Numbered from the stretch's first letter, positions 17,158-25,066 are shown. The stretch: 64,000 bases of DNA from Candidatus Bathyarchaeota archaeon (GCA_026014595.1 JAOZHY010000016.1:62001-126000); one strand, 5' to 3'. The notes: generated by a model from the letters alone, not told the origin. Numbers and translations: made by a program.

Positions 17158-17532
17158 CTATGACTGAAGTAGCAGTATAGCCTTCGCCAAATCCCCTTCA
17201 CACTCTTCTAGCGCTTTCCTAGCTTCATCTAAGCTTTTGCCCGTCTGGTCCGCCACGAGCTGCACGTCTTCTTCAGAGACTTTGGGCGCGGCTGGTGCGG
17301 CTGCGGCAGCGGCGGCTTTGCGCTCGGGAGCCTTCTCGGTGACTTGTCCGCCGATGACTTGGAAGATTTTTTGTCCCTGCATCTCAAGAATCGCCACTTC
17401 AGGCTGCTCCACGACGATGTCTTTGCTGCTGGTTTTTATGATGACCTGTTCAACGTCTGGAACAGTGTCCATGTTCATGCCCATGCGCTGCATCATGCGC
17501 CGTTGTTCCCGGGGACTAATGCGTCTGTGCAT
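17158..17532 (-). CDS. nac: Archaeal nascent polypeptide-associated complex protein (NAC)
   Basis: About 124 residues. Opening HRRISPREQRRMMQRMG with a basic ribosome-binding stretch, the NAC beta-barrel core (VEQVIIKTSSKDIVVEQPEV), an alanine-rich linker and a C-terminal UBA domain (SEEDVQLVADQTGKSLDEA). It binds nascent chains at the ribosome exit as a homodimer. A longer frame reaches TTG 17550, but ATG 17530-17532 is preceded by GGTGGAAGGA and matches the family start. Upstream, 17533-17690 has T-rich sequence and no gene that I can see. Confidence 0.93.
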   Translation of the reverse strand: MHRRISPREQRRMMQRMGMNMDTVPDVEQVIIKTSSKDIVVEQPEVAILEMQGQKIFQVIGGQVTEKAPERKAAAAAAAPAAPKVSEEDVQLVADQTGKSLDEARKALEECEGDLAKAILLLQS

Positions 17533-17692
17533 AGGAAATCCTTCCACCAACTATTCTGCAGTAGAGCCTCATATACTTAACTTCCCCTTTGGTGTTTTGG
17601 TTTGGGCTGGTCTTGTTTTTTCTGTTAGAGAAGTGAGTTTGCTTAGCACTGATTCTTTTTAGGGATTGTTTTTATTGTTGATTATTGGGTTT

Positions 17693-17899
17693 AGTTTGTC
17701 TTTTGGTTCTGTTTTTCACCTTGAACTATGGTTACCGAGCCTGTAGCCTTATCTATTTTCAAGTGAAGTTTGTCGCCAGTCTTGAATGGAAGTGAAGCCA
17801 GTAGCTTTTGTGGAACGTAGAGAAAATGATACGGGTTGAGTTTATTTGTCCTCCAAGGGCTTCCAGTTTATCCCAGTCGATAGTTTCTTTGGGAAACAA
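17693..17899 (-). pseudogene. AbrB/SpoVT-like small protein interrupted by a frameshift
   Basis: Two minus-strand frames join into one plausible protein. From TTG 17897-17899, one frame reads FPKETIDWDKLEALGGQ and on to TRIIF. From about 17825 the other frame reads LYVPQKLLASLPFKTGDK, then LHLKIDKATGSVTIVQ, and stops at 17693. The second part has the look of an AbrB/MazE swapped-hairpin DNA-binding domain. The frame with the AbrB part has no ATG, GTG or TTG after its own upstream stop, so a one-base slip near 17823-17830 is likely, either a real mutation or a read error. It begins right after the stop of the 75-residue gene at 17903, so it would be third in that operon. Confidence 0.5.
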
Positions 17900-17902
17900 T
17901 AT

Positions 17903-18130
17903 TCAACAATCCTTCTCCCTGAAGAGTACTCCGTCTGTTCTCAAATCATCATAGTTTGCACGAGCGATTAATCCTTCTTTAGAGACTACGTCTATTTGAT
18001 CGGCGGTATCTTTTGCCAGTTGTTTTGCGCATTCGATTGCTTCTTTCTTCGTCGAGAAAACTCTCAATTCAGTAGTTATTCCTACATTTGGGTGTCTTGC
18101 TTCTACAATGAAAAATTTTCGAAGTTCCAT
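17903..18130 (-). CDS. Unknown 75-residue protein downstream of the nuclease gene
   Basis: An ATG-started 75-residue protein with mixed beta-alpha-beta character: strands around FFIVEARHP and TELRVFSTKK, a helix KKEAIECAKQLAKDTADQID, then VVSKEGLIARANYDD. No signal peptide or membrane segment. I do not recognise the family. It starts three nt after the end of the nuclease gene, so it is almost certainly co-transcribed with it. It could be an accessory or immunity-type partner, but nothing in the sequence shows that directly. Confidence 0.6.
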   Translation of the reverse strand: MELRKFFIVEARHPNVGITTELRVFSTKKEAIECAKQLAKDTADQIDVVSKEGLIARANYDDLRTDGVLFREKDC

Positions 18131-18133
18131 AGA

Positions 18134-19120
18134 CTATAGAAATGCATCCAGAGATTTATGTTTTTCAAGTTTTAAGCATTCCACTAGCTCTTCGAAAGAC
18201 CGTGGGACTGATAAATCGCAGGAGACTGCATATTTTACAGGGACTATTGTATCTTTATACGTCGATAGAGTTTTCTTACCAAAGTCTTTGGCAATTAACA
18301 CAGCTCTTAGGCATTCAGGACCAAATTCTCGCAAGTAACCTGCAAGTTGCTCAAAATCCTTGATTGTCGCCTTTCCGCATTTTATTTCTATTAATATGCT
18401 TTTGGATTCTCCTATTGGCACAGCTTGCTTAATGAAAATGTCAACATGCCCTTCTGGAAGTGCTTTCTCGCCTAATACCTCGAGGTCTTCTGCTTTAATC
18501 TCATTAATTGAAATGTCATCCAAAAACTTCTGCAATTTATCTATATTACAAAGATAGTGACGAACCATTGACTGGAGAATTATCTCTCTAAAAGGAAATA
18601 CATAAGGCATTCTTATTGCTGTCTTTTTTGTGGAAAACCGTGGAATAAATTTAGTTGATGCAAATTCTAATTTTTCCGCATTTTCTGAGAAACGCTCGCC
18701 CATTTGTGAAACGTTTTGCAGAGTCGTTTGGTCTGCTTGAAAATGTGTTTTTCTGTAACCACCTCTCAAAAGCAGATTCTCGGCGACATATGCAAATTCC
18801 GCTCTTATAAGTGGTTCTTCAAATTTTCTAACTGGCTTAAGGTATAGCCGAAACGGAAAGTAATACTTCTTCCTTGAAATCTTAAAGGTTACTGGTTTCC
18901 AAGGAGGTAACTTCTCTGCATCTTCAAGCGCAACTTTTTCCTCAACTCTGTAAAGATTATGAGCCCGAGCAGCGTACAAAAAAGAAATGAAATCGTTCTT
19001 CTTTATGTCACAGAAAGTCCATACACCATTAATGCTGTTGCTGAAACCTGCCAATGCATATTTCTTGCATAACTGCAAGTTCTCTTTGTTTGAGACCGAT
19101 ATTAAGAAGTGATTTGGCAT
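18134..19120 (-). CDS. Putative modification-dependent nuclease: PUA/YTH-EVE-like reader plus PD-(D/E)XK domain
   Basis: A 328-residue protein. Residues 1-110 look like an EVE/YTH-type PUA-fold reader: FLISVSNKENL, GVWTFCDIKKNDFISFLY, and YYFPFRLYLKPV near 86-97. The C-terminal part carries a PD-(D/E)XK nuclease signature: Asp227 in EGHVDIFI, Glu245-x-Lys247 in ILIEIKCGKA, and Gln258 in FEQLAGYL. This order (base reader, then nuclease) is known from type IV-like restriction enzymes that cut modified DNA. NucS/DUF91-type repair nucleases are an alternative. The gene is AT-richer in look than its neighbours and leads a three-gene minus-strand unit. The domain calls are by eye. Confidence 0.65.
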   Translation of the reverse strand: MPNHFLISVSNKENLQLCKKYALAGFSNSINGVWTFCDIKKNDFISFLYAARAHNLYRVEEKVALEDAEKLPPWKPVTFKISRKKYYFPFRLYLKPVRKFEEPLIRAEFAYVAENLLLRGGYRKTHFQADQTTLQNVSQMGERFSENAEKLEFASTKFIPRFSTKKTAIRMPYVFPFREIILQSMVRHYLCNIDKLQKFLDDISINEIKAEDLEVLGEKALPEGHVDIFIKQAVPIGESKSILIEIKCGKATIKDFEQLAGYLREFGPECLRAVLIAKDFGKKTLSTYKDTIVPVKYAVSCDLSVPRSFEELVECLKLEKHKSLDAFL

Positions 19121-19160
19121 CGCAATCGTCTCTCGAATTGATGCATTAAGTATCTGCGTT

Positions 19161-19170
19161 GATTAAATAA
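19161..19170 (-). promoter_or_regulatory. TATA-like box for the nuclease operon
   Basis: On the minus strand TTATTTAATC lies about 45 nt upstream of the ATG at 19120. This would give a short leader for the nuclease message. Confidence 0.4.
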
Positions 19171-19177
19171 GTTTTAG

Positions 19178-19429
19178 CACATATTCCAAGATTTAAGCTG
19201 GATTTTTGAGCGAGAAAACGTTAACTTCACAGGGAGGCCAGACAAAAGACAGCAAGAAATCAACGGAGTCTTTCAACAGTGCCAAATAAGTCCTCCGCCA
19301 AATAGAGAAGGAAGTCAGCTGGCGATGTCGCTGTTCTCCAATGTGTTTCTCGGTATGCACCCAGTGGAAGCTTTCCTGAAAGCTAACATTGATGTTATAC
19401 CAGTGAAGAGAGCTAGAGGAGCCCGATAG
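19178..19429 (+). pseudogene. ORF remnant without a start codon
   Basis: An 84-codon plus-strand frame runs from just after TAG 19175-19177 to TAG 19427-19429. It has no start codon until an internal ATG at SQLAMSLFSNVFLG. The sense text (RENVNFTGRPDKRQQEINGV, then GMHPVEAFLKANIDVIPVKR) looks protein-like and hydrophilic-amphipathic. I read it as the 3' remnant of a lost gene. The family is not recognised. The remaining sequence to 19570 shows nothing further. Confidence 0.35.
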
Positions 19430-19570
19430 TGGAGAACTAGTTGCCTTCGTAGCCTTATAGTGGTTGGTCTCTCATGTAGCCGCCCTCAGACACAAAAAAG
19501 CATCGACGTCCCCTAATCCAACAATTCGCCTATCCCGTCACTTAATTATTTCGTAAGAGCAAGTTTAAAC

Positions 19571-20098
19571 TCATGAACTAGACTTAGCTTTTTCACGTCC
19601 ATGCCTAACCTTGACGGCGACACCAATCTTGAACCCCGTCATCTCCGCGCCTGACAGCACGGCGCGTCCCACCGCTAAAACCCGTTTATCCTCGTCAACC
19701 ACGATTACCTCGTCTTTCGAACGTATCGCCTCATCCGCCTTAACAACATGTGCGGCGAACACGTCGCCTCCCTTAGCAATAAACTCTGCGACGCCGTTCT
19801 GAACCGTGACAAAGCACTGGGCAAAAGCTGCTTTATTAGCCATAGTTTTGGCAGCGGTTAGACTCAGAGACAGCAAGCCATCAGTGGGACGGAGAGTAGC
19901 GAGTCTTTCGCCGTCTAAAAGCACGTAACGGATTCTGCCCGTTGCCTTAGAATAAGAGATTTCCACGTTCTCAGGAAAAAGCACTGCGCCAACGCCTTTG
20001 CCGAACTGATAGTCAGCCACGCTTCTGATTCTGCGGAGAGCCATCTCCACCACATCCACCTTCGTTTTCCATTCTTTGGTTTCGACAACTATAAACAT
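19571..20098 (-). CDS. PUA-domain RNA-binding protein related to the C-terminal part of archaeosine transglycosylase
   Basis: A 175-residue protein. The N-terminal half (residues about 15-80) resembles the C2-type domain that precedes PUA in archaeal TGT, and the C-terminal half (about 95-168) is a PUA domain with FIAKGGDVFAAHVVKADEAI, DEVIVVDEDKRVLAVGRA and a TGFKIGVAVKVRH end. Such stand-alone proteins are common in archaea and are thought to act in tRNA or rRNA modification. The precise target is unknown. It is divergent from the aMBF1 operon with about 36 nt between starts. Confidence 0.78.
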   Translation of the reverse strand: MFIVVETKEWKTKVDVVEMALRRIRSVADYQFGKGVGAVLFPENVEISYSKATGRIRYVLLDGERLATLRPTDGLLSLSLTAAKTMANKAAFAQCFVTVQNGVAEFIAKGGDVFAAHVVKADEAIRSKDEVIVVDEDKRVLAVGRAVLSGAEMTGFKIGVAVKVRHGREKAKSSS

Positions 20099-20134
20099 GA
20101 CCCGTGTAATAAAAACAATTTAGGTGAAGAAGCA

Positions 20135-20656
20135 TTGCGATGCGAAGTTTGCGGACGCAAAATCCACGGCAGCCCAACACGAGCATTAATCGAAGGCGCC
20201 AAGCTCACAGTATGTGTTGAGTGCTCCAAGCATGGAAAAATCATCTACGATGAGCCCGCTCCGATTAGGGAGGCTTCGAAGCTAGCGCCTGCGCCGTTTG
20301 TTCCGAAAAAGAAGCCCGCAACGGCTAATGTGGAAATTACTCAAGAAGTCGTGGAAGGCTACCACTCCAAGATAAGGCAGGCACGGGAAAAACTCGGGCT
20401 TTCCCATGAAGAATTGGGCAAAAAAATCAATGAGAAAGCGTCGGTTCTAAGCAAACTTGAGACGGGAAAAATGACGCCAAACAACCAACTCGTCGCCAAG
20501 CTGGAGCACGCCTTGAAAATCAAGCTTCTTGTTCCGATAACAAAAGAAAAAGTCACCGAGCTTCCCAAGTCACCGAACCGCGAGTTAACACTGGGCGACC
20601 TGATGCAGTTTGAAAAGAAAGGCGGGGAGGAGCCAACAGAACGAAAGCAATCATAG
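20135..20656 (+). CDS. Multiprotein bridging factor aMBF1
   Basis: A 173-residue archaeal MBF1. An N-terminal zinc ribbon (CEVCGRKI ... CVECSKHGK, Cys positions about 3, 6, 28, 31) is joined by a proline-rich linker to a classical helix-turn-helix (RQAREKLGLSHEELGKKINE then SVLSKLETGKMTPNNQLVAK). The protein bridges TBP and ribosome or transcription components. The start is TTG 20135-20137, seven nt after GGTGA. The stop overlaps the GTG start of hflX, so the two are coupled. Confidence 0.92.
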   Translation: MRCEVCGRKIHGSPTRALIEGAKLTVCVECSKHGKIIYDEPAPIREASKLAPAPFVPKKKPATANVEITQEVVEGYHSKIRQAREKLGLSHEELGKKINEKASVLSKLETGKMTPNNQLVAKLEHALKIKLLVPITKEKVTELPKSPNRELTLGDLMQFEKKGGEEPTERKQS

Positions 20657-21912
20657 TGCAGCGACGACTGAACCGTGAAACATCAAGTTTAGCAGAACTC
20701 AGAAGACTAGCAGAAGCCGCCGGATACACCGTTGTGGCAGAGTTGGAGCAAACCAGAGAACCCGACGCCCGCTACCAAATAGGCGCGGGCAAAGTCGAAG
20801 AACTTGCCGAGCTCGTAAAGGAGACTGGCGCTGAAAAAATCCTCTTCGACAACCCCTTGAAGCCAGTCCAATCCTACAATCTGGCGAAAGCCACAGGAGT
20901 AGAAGCCATCGACCGCTTCCACCTCATACTTGAAATCTTCACTCGACGAGCCACAACCACGGAAGCCAAACTGCAGATTCAGCTAGCCACGATGCGGTAT
21001 GAACTAGCGCACGCCAAAGAAAGAGTACGCTTAGCCAAAATGAAAGAACAGCCGGGATTCATGGGGCTCGGCGCTTACGAAGCAGATGTTTATCAGGAAG
21101 CGGTCAAACGGCAAGTGCACACCATCCAGAAGAAACTCGCCAAGATACGGGAAAAACGGCTTTTACACCGCGAAAGAAGAGCTGAACTGGGTTTTTCCGC
21201 TGTCTCTTTAGCAGGATACACAGGTGCTGGAAAAAGCTCGCTGTTTAACGCGTTGACCACGGAGACATTGCGAGTGAGCGCGTCACTGTTTACGACGCTG
21301 TCAACCACGACGCGACTTATAGAAATCTCGAAGAGAAAATTCCTGTTAACCGACACCGTCGGCTTCATAGACCGCTTGCCCCTGACGCTGATAGAGGCTT
21401 TCCAGTCAACACTTGAAGAAACCATATACTCCGACCTGATAATCCTAGTTCTCGACGTCAGCGAGCCCGTAGAAATGATTGAACGCAAAAACAGCATCTG
21501 TCTAGAAACCATAGAACGCATAGGCGCATCAGGAATCCCCGTCGTCACAGCGCTGAACAAGATTGACCTTCTAACAGACGCAGAACTGGAACAAAAACTT
21601 GAAAGCCTGAAAGCCAAAATCAAGAACCCCGTTCTCCTGTCAGCGCTGCGCCATACAAACTTGGAGTCGTTGAAGCAAGCGGTGCTGAAAAACCTCGAAG
21701 ACTATGTTCAAGCATCGTTCACAGTTCCTCTGACCAATCAGACCATGCCGTTCATGTCTTGGATTCATGAAAGAGCAGACGTGCAGAAGGCAGACTACGG
21801 CGATAACTCGGTGCAGGTGATTTTTGATTCAACACCGTGGTTCGCCGAAAAAGTCAGAAAAAGAGTGGAGGAACTCGATGGAAAATTCAGAACCAACCGC
21901 AAAAACCAGTGA
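20656..21912 (+). CDS. hflX: Ribosome-associated GTPase HflX
   Basis: A 418-residue HflX. The N-terminal domain has YQIGAGKVEELAELV and a coiled region with the glycine-rich GFMGLGAYEADVY. The GTPase domain carries G1 GYTGAGKSS (about 186-194), G3 DTVGFIDRLP, and G4 NKID. It splits or rescues ribosomes under stress. The GTG start overlaps the aMBF1 stop and the 3' end overlaps the trm56 start by 35 nt, so the three genes form one operon. The N-terminus is slightly shorter than in bacterial HflX, as is usual in archaea. Confidence 0.95.
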   Translation: MQRRLNRETSSLAELRRLAEAAGYTVVAELEQTREPDARYQIGAGKVEELAELVKETGAEKILFDNPLKPVQSYNLAKATGVEAIDRFHLILEIFTRRATTTEAKLQIQLATMRYELAHAKERVRLAKMKEQPGFMGLGAYEADVYQEAVKRQVHTIQKKLAKIREKRLLHRERRAELGFSAVSLAGYTGAGKSSLFNALTTETLRVSASLFTTLSTTTRLIEISKRKFLLTDTVGFIDRLPLTLIEAFQSTLEETIYSDLIILVLDVSEPVEMIERKNSICLETIERIGASGIPVVTALNKIDLLTDAELEQKLESLKAKIKNPVLLSALRHTNLESLKQAVLKNLEDYVQASFTVPLTNQTMPFMSWIHERADVQKADYGDNSVQVIFDSTPWFAEKVRKRVEELDGKFRTNRKNQ

Positions 21913-22471
21913 AAGTGCAGCGGGCACGCAGAAAATCGTCGTTTTAAGGTGGGGACACAGACCTCAACGAGACGTGCGGCTTACCACACACGTTGCCCTC
22001 ACAGCCAGAGCGCTTGGCGCCTCAGGATTCATACTCTCGGACACGGTGGACCAGAAAATAAAAGAAACCATCGAGAAGGTGAACCGAAACTGGGGCGGAG
22101 AATTCCTATTCGAAATGGGAAAGCCTTGGAAAACCGCCGTGAAAGACTGGAAAACCCAAGGCGGCGTAATTGTCCACTTGACCGCTTACGGAGAAAACCT
22201 GCAGGCAAGCGACGTTCTGGAAAGAATCCGCAAGCTGAAAAAAGACGTTCTGGTTCTTGTGGGAAGCCAAAAAGTCCCAAAAGGATTCTATTCCGACGAA
22301 GTTTCAGACTTTAACGTAGCAGTCGGAAACCAGCCCCACTCGGAATGCGCCGCACTAGCCGTTTTCCTTGACCGCTTTTTTGAAGGCAAAGAATTAACTA
22401 AGGTGTTTGGCAACGCGAAAATTGCGATTGTGCCTCAGAAAAGGGGTAAAAAAACGTGGGTTGAATGTTGA
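21878..22471 (+). CDS. trm56: tRNA (cytidine-56) 2'-O-methyltransferase aTrm56
   Basis: About 197 residues of the SPOUT-class aTrm56 family (DUF127), which methylates the 2'-O of C56 in the T-loop of archaeal tRNAs with SAM. The diagnostic opening VLRWGHRPQRDVRLTTHVALTARALGA is split here over residues 22-48. VGSQKVPKGFY and FNVAVGNQPHSE form the knot region. ATG 21878 follows GGAGG and is preferred to the longer frame from 21824. It overlaps the end of hflX in another frame. Confidence 0.93.
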   Translation: MENSEPTAKTSESAAGTQKIVVLRWGHRPQRDVRLTTHVALTARALGASGFILSDTVDQKIKETIEKVNRNWGGEFLFEMGKPWKTAVKDWKTQGGVIVHLTAYGENLQASDVLERIRKLKKDVLVLVGSQKVPKGFYSDEVSDFNVAVGNQPHSECAALAVFLDRFFEGKELTKVFGNAKIAIVPQKRGKKTWVEC

Positions 22472-22516
22472 TTCTGGCTAATTTTTGAAGAAGAGTTTTA
22501 TGGAAGCACTGCTACT

Positions 22517-22525
22517 AATTATATC
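22517..22525 (+). promoter_or_regulatory. TATA box for tfe
   Basis: AATTATATC is centred 24 nt before ATG 22545. The spacing predicts a leaderless message and decides the start codon of tfe. Confidence 0.5.
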
Positions 22526-22544
22526 TGTTGAAAGGAACCAAGGC

Positions 22545-23057
22545 ATGTTATCAACCATCGATGATGCAACATTAATGAAAGTGGCGGCAGCGTTAGGCGA
22601 GGAAGAAGCGGTAACACTGATTGAATACATCAAAAACGTAGACGAAATAACAGATGACGAAATAGCCAACAAAACGGGCATTCGCTTAAACTCGGTGCGC
22701 AAAATCCTCTACAAACTTTACGACCATTCCCTCGTAAGCTTGAGGAGAACACGCGACCCCAAAACGGGCTGGTTTATTTTCCACTGGAAGCTTCAGCCAG
22801 ACCAGCTTGAAGGCTTTATCTTGAGCCAAAAACGTAGGGTTCTTGAGAAACTTAATGTTCGTTTGGAATACGAAAAAAACCATGACTTCTATTACTGTAA
22901 CACTCCGGGATGCAAGCGAGTTCCGTTTGAAGAAGCCGTGGAGCTGGTTTTCCACTGTTCCACCTGCGGCAAACCTCTGGTCCATTGCGGGAACGAAAAA
23001 ATCGTCCAGAAACTGTCTGAAAAAGTTGATCAGTTGAGGAAGGAACTGGGTGAGTAA
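22545..23057 (+). CDS. tfe: Transcription factor E, alpha subunit (TFE)
   Basis: About 170 residues. An N-terminal winged helix (EAVTLIEYIKNVDEITDDEI and ANKTGIRLNSVRKILYKLYD) is followed by a coiled linker and a zinc ribbon (CNTPGCKRVPF ... FHCSTCGKPL) and a short helix. It binds RNA polymerase and stabilises the open complex. A longer frame opens at 22485, but the TATA box at 22517 makes ATG 22545 the start. The stop overlaps the start of the HD-domain gene. Confidence 0.95.
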   Translation: MLSTIDDATLMKVAAALGEEEAVTLIEYIKNVDEITDDEIANKTGIRLNSVRKILYKLYDHSLVSLRRTRDPKTGWFIFHWKLQPDQLEGFILSQKRRVLEKLNVRLEYEKNHDFYYCNTPGCKRVPFEEAVELVFHCSTCGKPLVHCGNEKIVQKLSEKVDQLRKELGE

Positions 23058-23580
23058 CCCTCTTCCGTCCAGAGAGCAAGCATTACAACTTCTCCGTGAA
23101 ACTCGATGCGCCCCCGCGGTTATAAGGCACTGTGAAGCCGTGGCGGAGGTCGCGTTGAAAACCGCAAAAGTCCTCAAAGAAAAAGGGTTTAAAGTTGATT
23201 CTAACCTCGTAGAGATAGGTGCCCTTCTTCATGACATCGGCAGAGCGAAAACTCATACAGTCCACCATGCAGTTGTTGGAGCAGAAATAGCCGAGGCAGC
23301 GGGCTTGCCTGATGCAGTGATTTCAATAATTAAGCGGCACGTTGGAGGCGGAATAACCGCGGAGGAAGCGGAGAAATTCGGGTGGCCAAAAGACGTTTAT
23401 GTGCCGATGACGTTGGAAGAAAAAATCGTGTCATACGCTGATAAGCTAATTGAAGGCACCAAGCAGGCGCCTGTTGAAGTGACCGTCAGAAAGCTTGTTG
23501 AGGAACATAAAGAAGACGCGGCTGAACGAGTGCAGAGACTTCACGAAGAGATATGCCATCTTCTCGGCGATGATCTATGA
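23050..23580 (+). CDS. HD/HDIG-domain phosphohydrolase
   Basis: A 176-residue HD-superfamily protein (resembling TIGR00295). Metal ligands are visible in the order H27 (RHCEAVAEVA), HDIGR (LLHDIGRAK near 57-63), H72 or H73 (TVHHAVVGAE), H92 (IIKRHVGG) and D127 (IVSYADKLIEG). It likely hydrolyses a phosphate mono- or diester; the substrate is unknown. GTG 23050 overlaps the tfe stop and its own stop overlaps the next gene, making a three-gene unit with tfe. Confidence 0.85.
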   Translation: MSNPLPSREQALQLLRETRCAPAVIRHCEAVAEVALKTAKVLKEKGFKVDSNLVEIGALLHDIGRAKTHTVHHAVVGAEIAEAAGLPDAVISIIKRHVGGGITAEEAEKFGWPKDVYVPMTLEEKIVSYADKLIEGTKQAPVEVTVRKLVEEHKEDAAERVQRLHEEICHLLGDDL

Positions 23581-24338
23581 CTACGCTTACGTTGCTGACT
23601 AAAGCCAGGGATTCCAGCCAGTTGGAGCAAGTCGGCAAAATCCTCAACGATTCTTTGGAAGGGCTGGAAGTGAAAATGCAAATTTTGGGCACTGTGGCTG
23701 ACAGGTGGGTGCAAATCGTTCTGGATGGAGAAGACGAGGGCATAGCCGCAAATTACGTGGCAAAGGAAATAGGCATCTGCCCTGTCAGTCTTCAGGGAGT
23801 GAAGCGGTTTTCAGCGATTAATGGATGCGTAGTAAGCTTGGAAAAGAGCAGGGAAGAACTGCTCTTAGACGTGGGCGTTTTACAGCCGAAAAACGTTTAC
23901 GCCGCGGTTCCTCTGCGAGTTTTGCAGGCTCAACTGGTGGATGGAAGAAAAATAGCGTTGAAAAAAATAGCTGAACTTTATGGGCTCTGCGAGGATTTGC
24001 CCGTGAACATTAAGATTACCAGCATTATAGAAGGGGAAGACCGCGTTGAAGCCGAGCTTTCAAACGCGCAATTGACAAAGTTTAAAGTTTGGCGGGAATC
24101 TCTGCTGGACCGACTGCTCGTCCTCGGGTCATCACTCCCAAAAATAAGAGCCGCCGTGGAACACACGGGATTAAACAGAGACATCTTAAACATCGAGCCT
24201 TTAGGCGCGCTGGCTTGCGCTTTGACGTGTAAACTTGGAACCGACGCGGCAGGCTTAATCCCCAAATTGGGCAGAAGATTGAGAACCTCGAGATTCACAG
24301 TTTTCGAACCAGAGAAACTGCAGAACCTCGGACTTTAA
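23577..24338 (+). CDS. DUF2110-like archaeal protein of unknown function
   Basis: A 253-residue cytosolic protein without membrane segments, ATGA-coupled to the HD gene. It reads like the archaeal DUF2110 family, which often lies near tfe: a small alpha/beta N-terminus (LTLLTKARDSSQLEQVGKIL), a beta-rich middle (VSLEKSREELLLDVGVLQP) and a C-terminal helical end (RRLRTSRFTVFEPEKLQNLG). The position in the tfe operon suggests a role in transcription or RNA handling. The family name is from memory and should be treated as tentative. Confidence 0.65.
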   Translation: MTTLTLLTKARDSSQLEQVGKILNDSLEGLEVKMQILGTVADRWVQIVLDGEDEGIAANYVAKEIGICPVSLQGVKRFSAINGCVVSLEKSREELLLDVGVLQPKNVYAAVPLRVLQAQLVDGRKIALKKIAELYGLCEDLPVNIKITSIIEGEDRVEAELSNAQLTKFKVWRESLLDRLLVLGSSLPKIRAAVEHTGLNRDILNIEPLGALACALTCKLGTDAAGLIPKLGRRLRTSRFTVFEPEKLQNLGL

Positions 24339-24360
24339 CCGTGTGAAAAGGTTTTGCGAA

Positions 24361-24394
24361 GGTGGATCGGGCCGGACTTGAACCGGCGACCTTT
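24361..24394 (-). repeat. tRNA 3'-end fragment matching tRNA-Val
   Basis: On the minus strand this segment reads as the variable loop, T-arm and acceptor end of a tRNA. It matches 27237-27270 (the 3' part of tRNA-Val) at 31 of 34 positions, including 24 identical nt (24371-24394 and 27247-27270). No 5' half with complementary acceptor bases is visible upstream. The three mismatches are all in the acceptor strand. It could be an attachment-site copy left by insertion, or a tRNA pseudogene. Confidence 0.6.
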
Positions 24395-24456
24395 AGCAGG
24401 TGGAGGAAGTTTTGCTATGTCTGCACAGATTTGACTGACCCCCTCTAAATAGAAAA

Positions 24457-24921
24457 ATGCTTAAGGATAAGCTGCATTTTTTGTTTAAGCGGGGAATAGA
24501 CATAGCTGAAAAAGAACCCGCTGACACACTAAAGGGAACCGCGCTGGATATTTACCGTTTACTGCTCAAAGCCGACAAACCCCTCGGCATCAGAGAAATC
24601 CAGCGAACCCTAAAACTCAGTAGTCCCTCAATAGTCCAGCACCACCTCGCTAAACTGGAGGAGGCGTGCCTTGTCAAACGAGAATGGGGCGACTACGTAG
24701 TCAACCGGGTAGAGTTGGAGAACTGTGTAAAAATCAGTAGCTTCCTAATCCCCAGACACTTCTTCTACCTCATATTTGCCGTTGGGGTTTTAGTTCTGGA
24801 GCTTGTGGTTCTTGAGCCGGTTTTCACCCTCGCGTATGCCATCTCAGTCGTCGCCGCCCTAGTCTTTATAGTGATTTTCGGATATGAAACCGTCAAAGTC
24901 TGGCGTAAGGGCAGTCTATAA
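24457..24921 (+). CDS. Winged-helix protein with C-terminal membrane helices
   Basis: A 154-residue protein. Residues about 25-85 form an ArsR/MarR-like winged helix (TALDIYRLLLKADKPLGIRE, then LKLSSPSIVQHHLAKLEEA), followed by two hydrophobic helices (FYLIFAVGVLVLELVVLEP and AYAISVVAALVFIVIFGYE) and a basic tail. A DNA-binding domain anchored to the membrane fits a one-component sensor regulator. It precedes the exporter genes at 25067 and 26430 on the same strand, so it may control them. That link is inference. Confidence 0.75.
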   Translation: MLKDKLHFLFKRGIDIAEKEPADTLKGTALDIYRLLLKADKPLGIREIQRTLKLSSPSIVQHHLAKLEEACLVKREWGDYVVNRVELENCVKISSFLIPRHFFYLIFAVGVLVLELVVLEPVFTLAYAISVVAALVFIVIFGYETVKVWRKGSL

Positions 24922-25066
24922 CAAGTTCTTGCGTGACAGGTTCCACGATAACCTGTATTTTTTGGCAGTCAAATGACTGTACTAAATCGTAGTACAAAAT
25001 CGCCTATACCGTAGAAATAATAATTTGACATGGCATTCATAAAAAAAAGTCAAGGAACGAGAGAAC

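Noticed and set aside
24361-24470. A functional tRNA with introns or a split tRNA 3' half
   Set aside because: No partner for the acceptor strand CCGATCC was found upstream and the bases expected in the anticodon loop lack the invariant T33; a fragment is simpler, though not proven.
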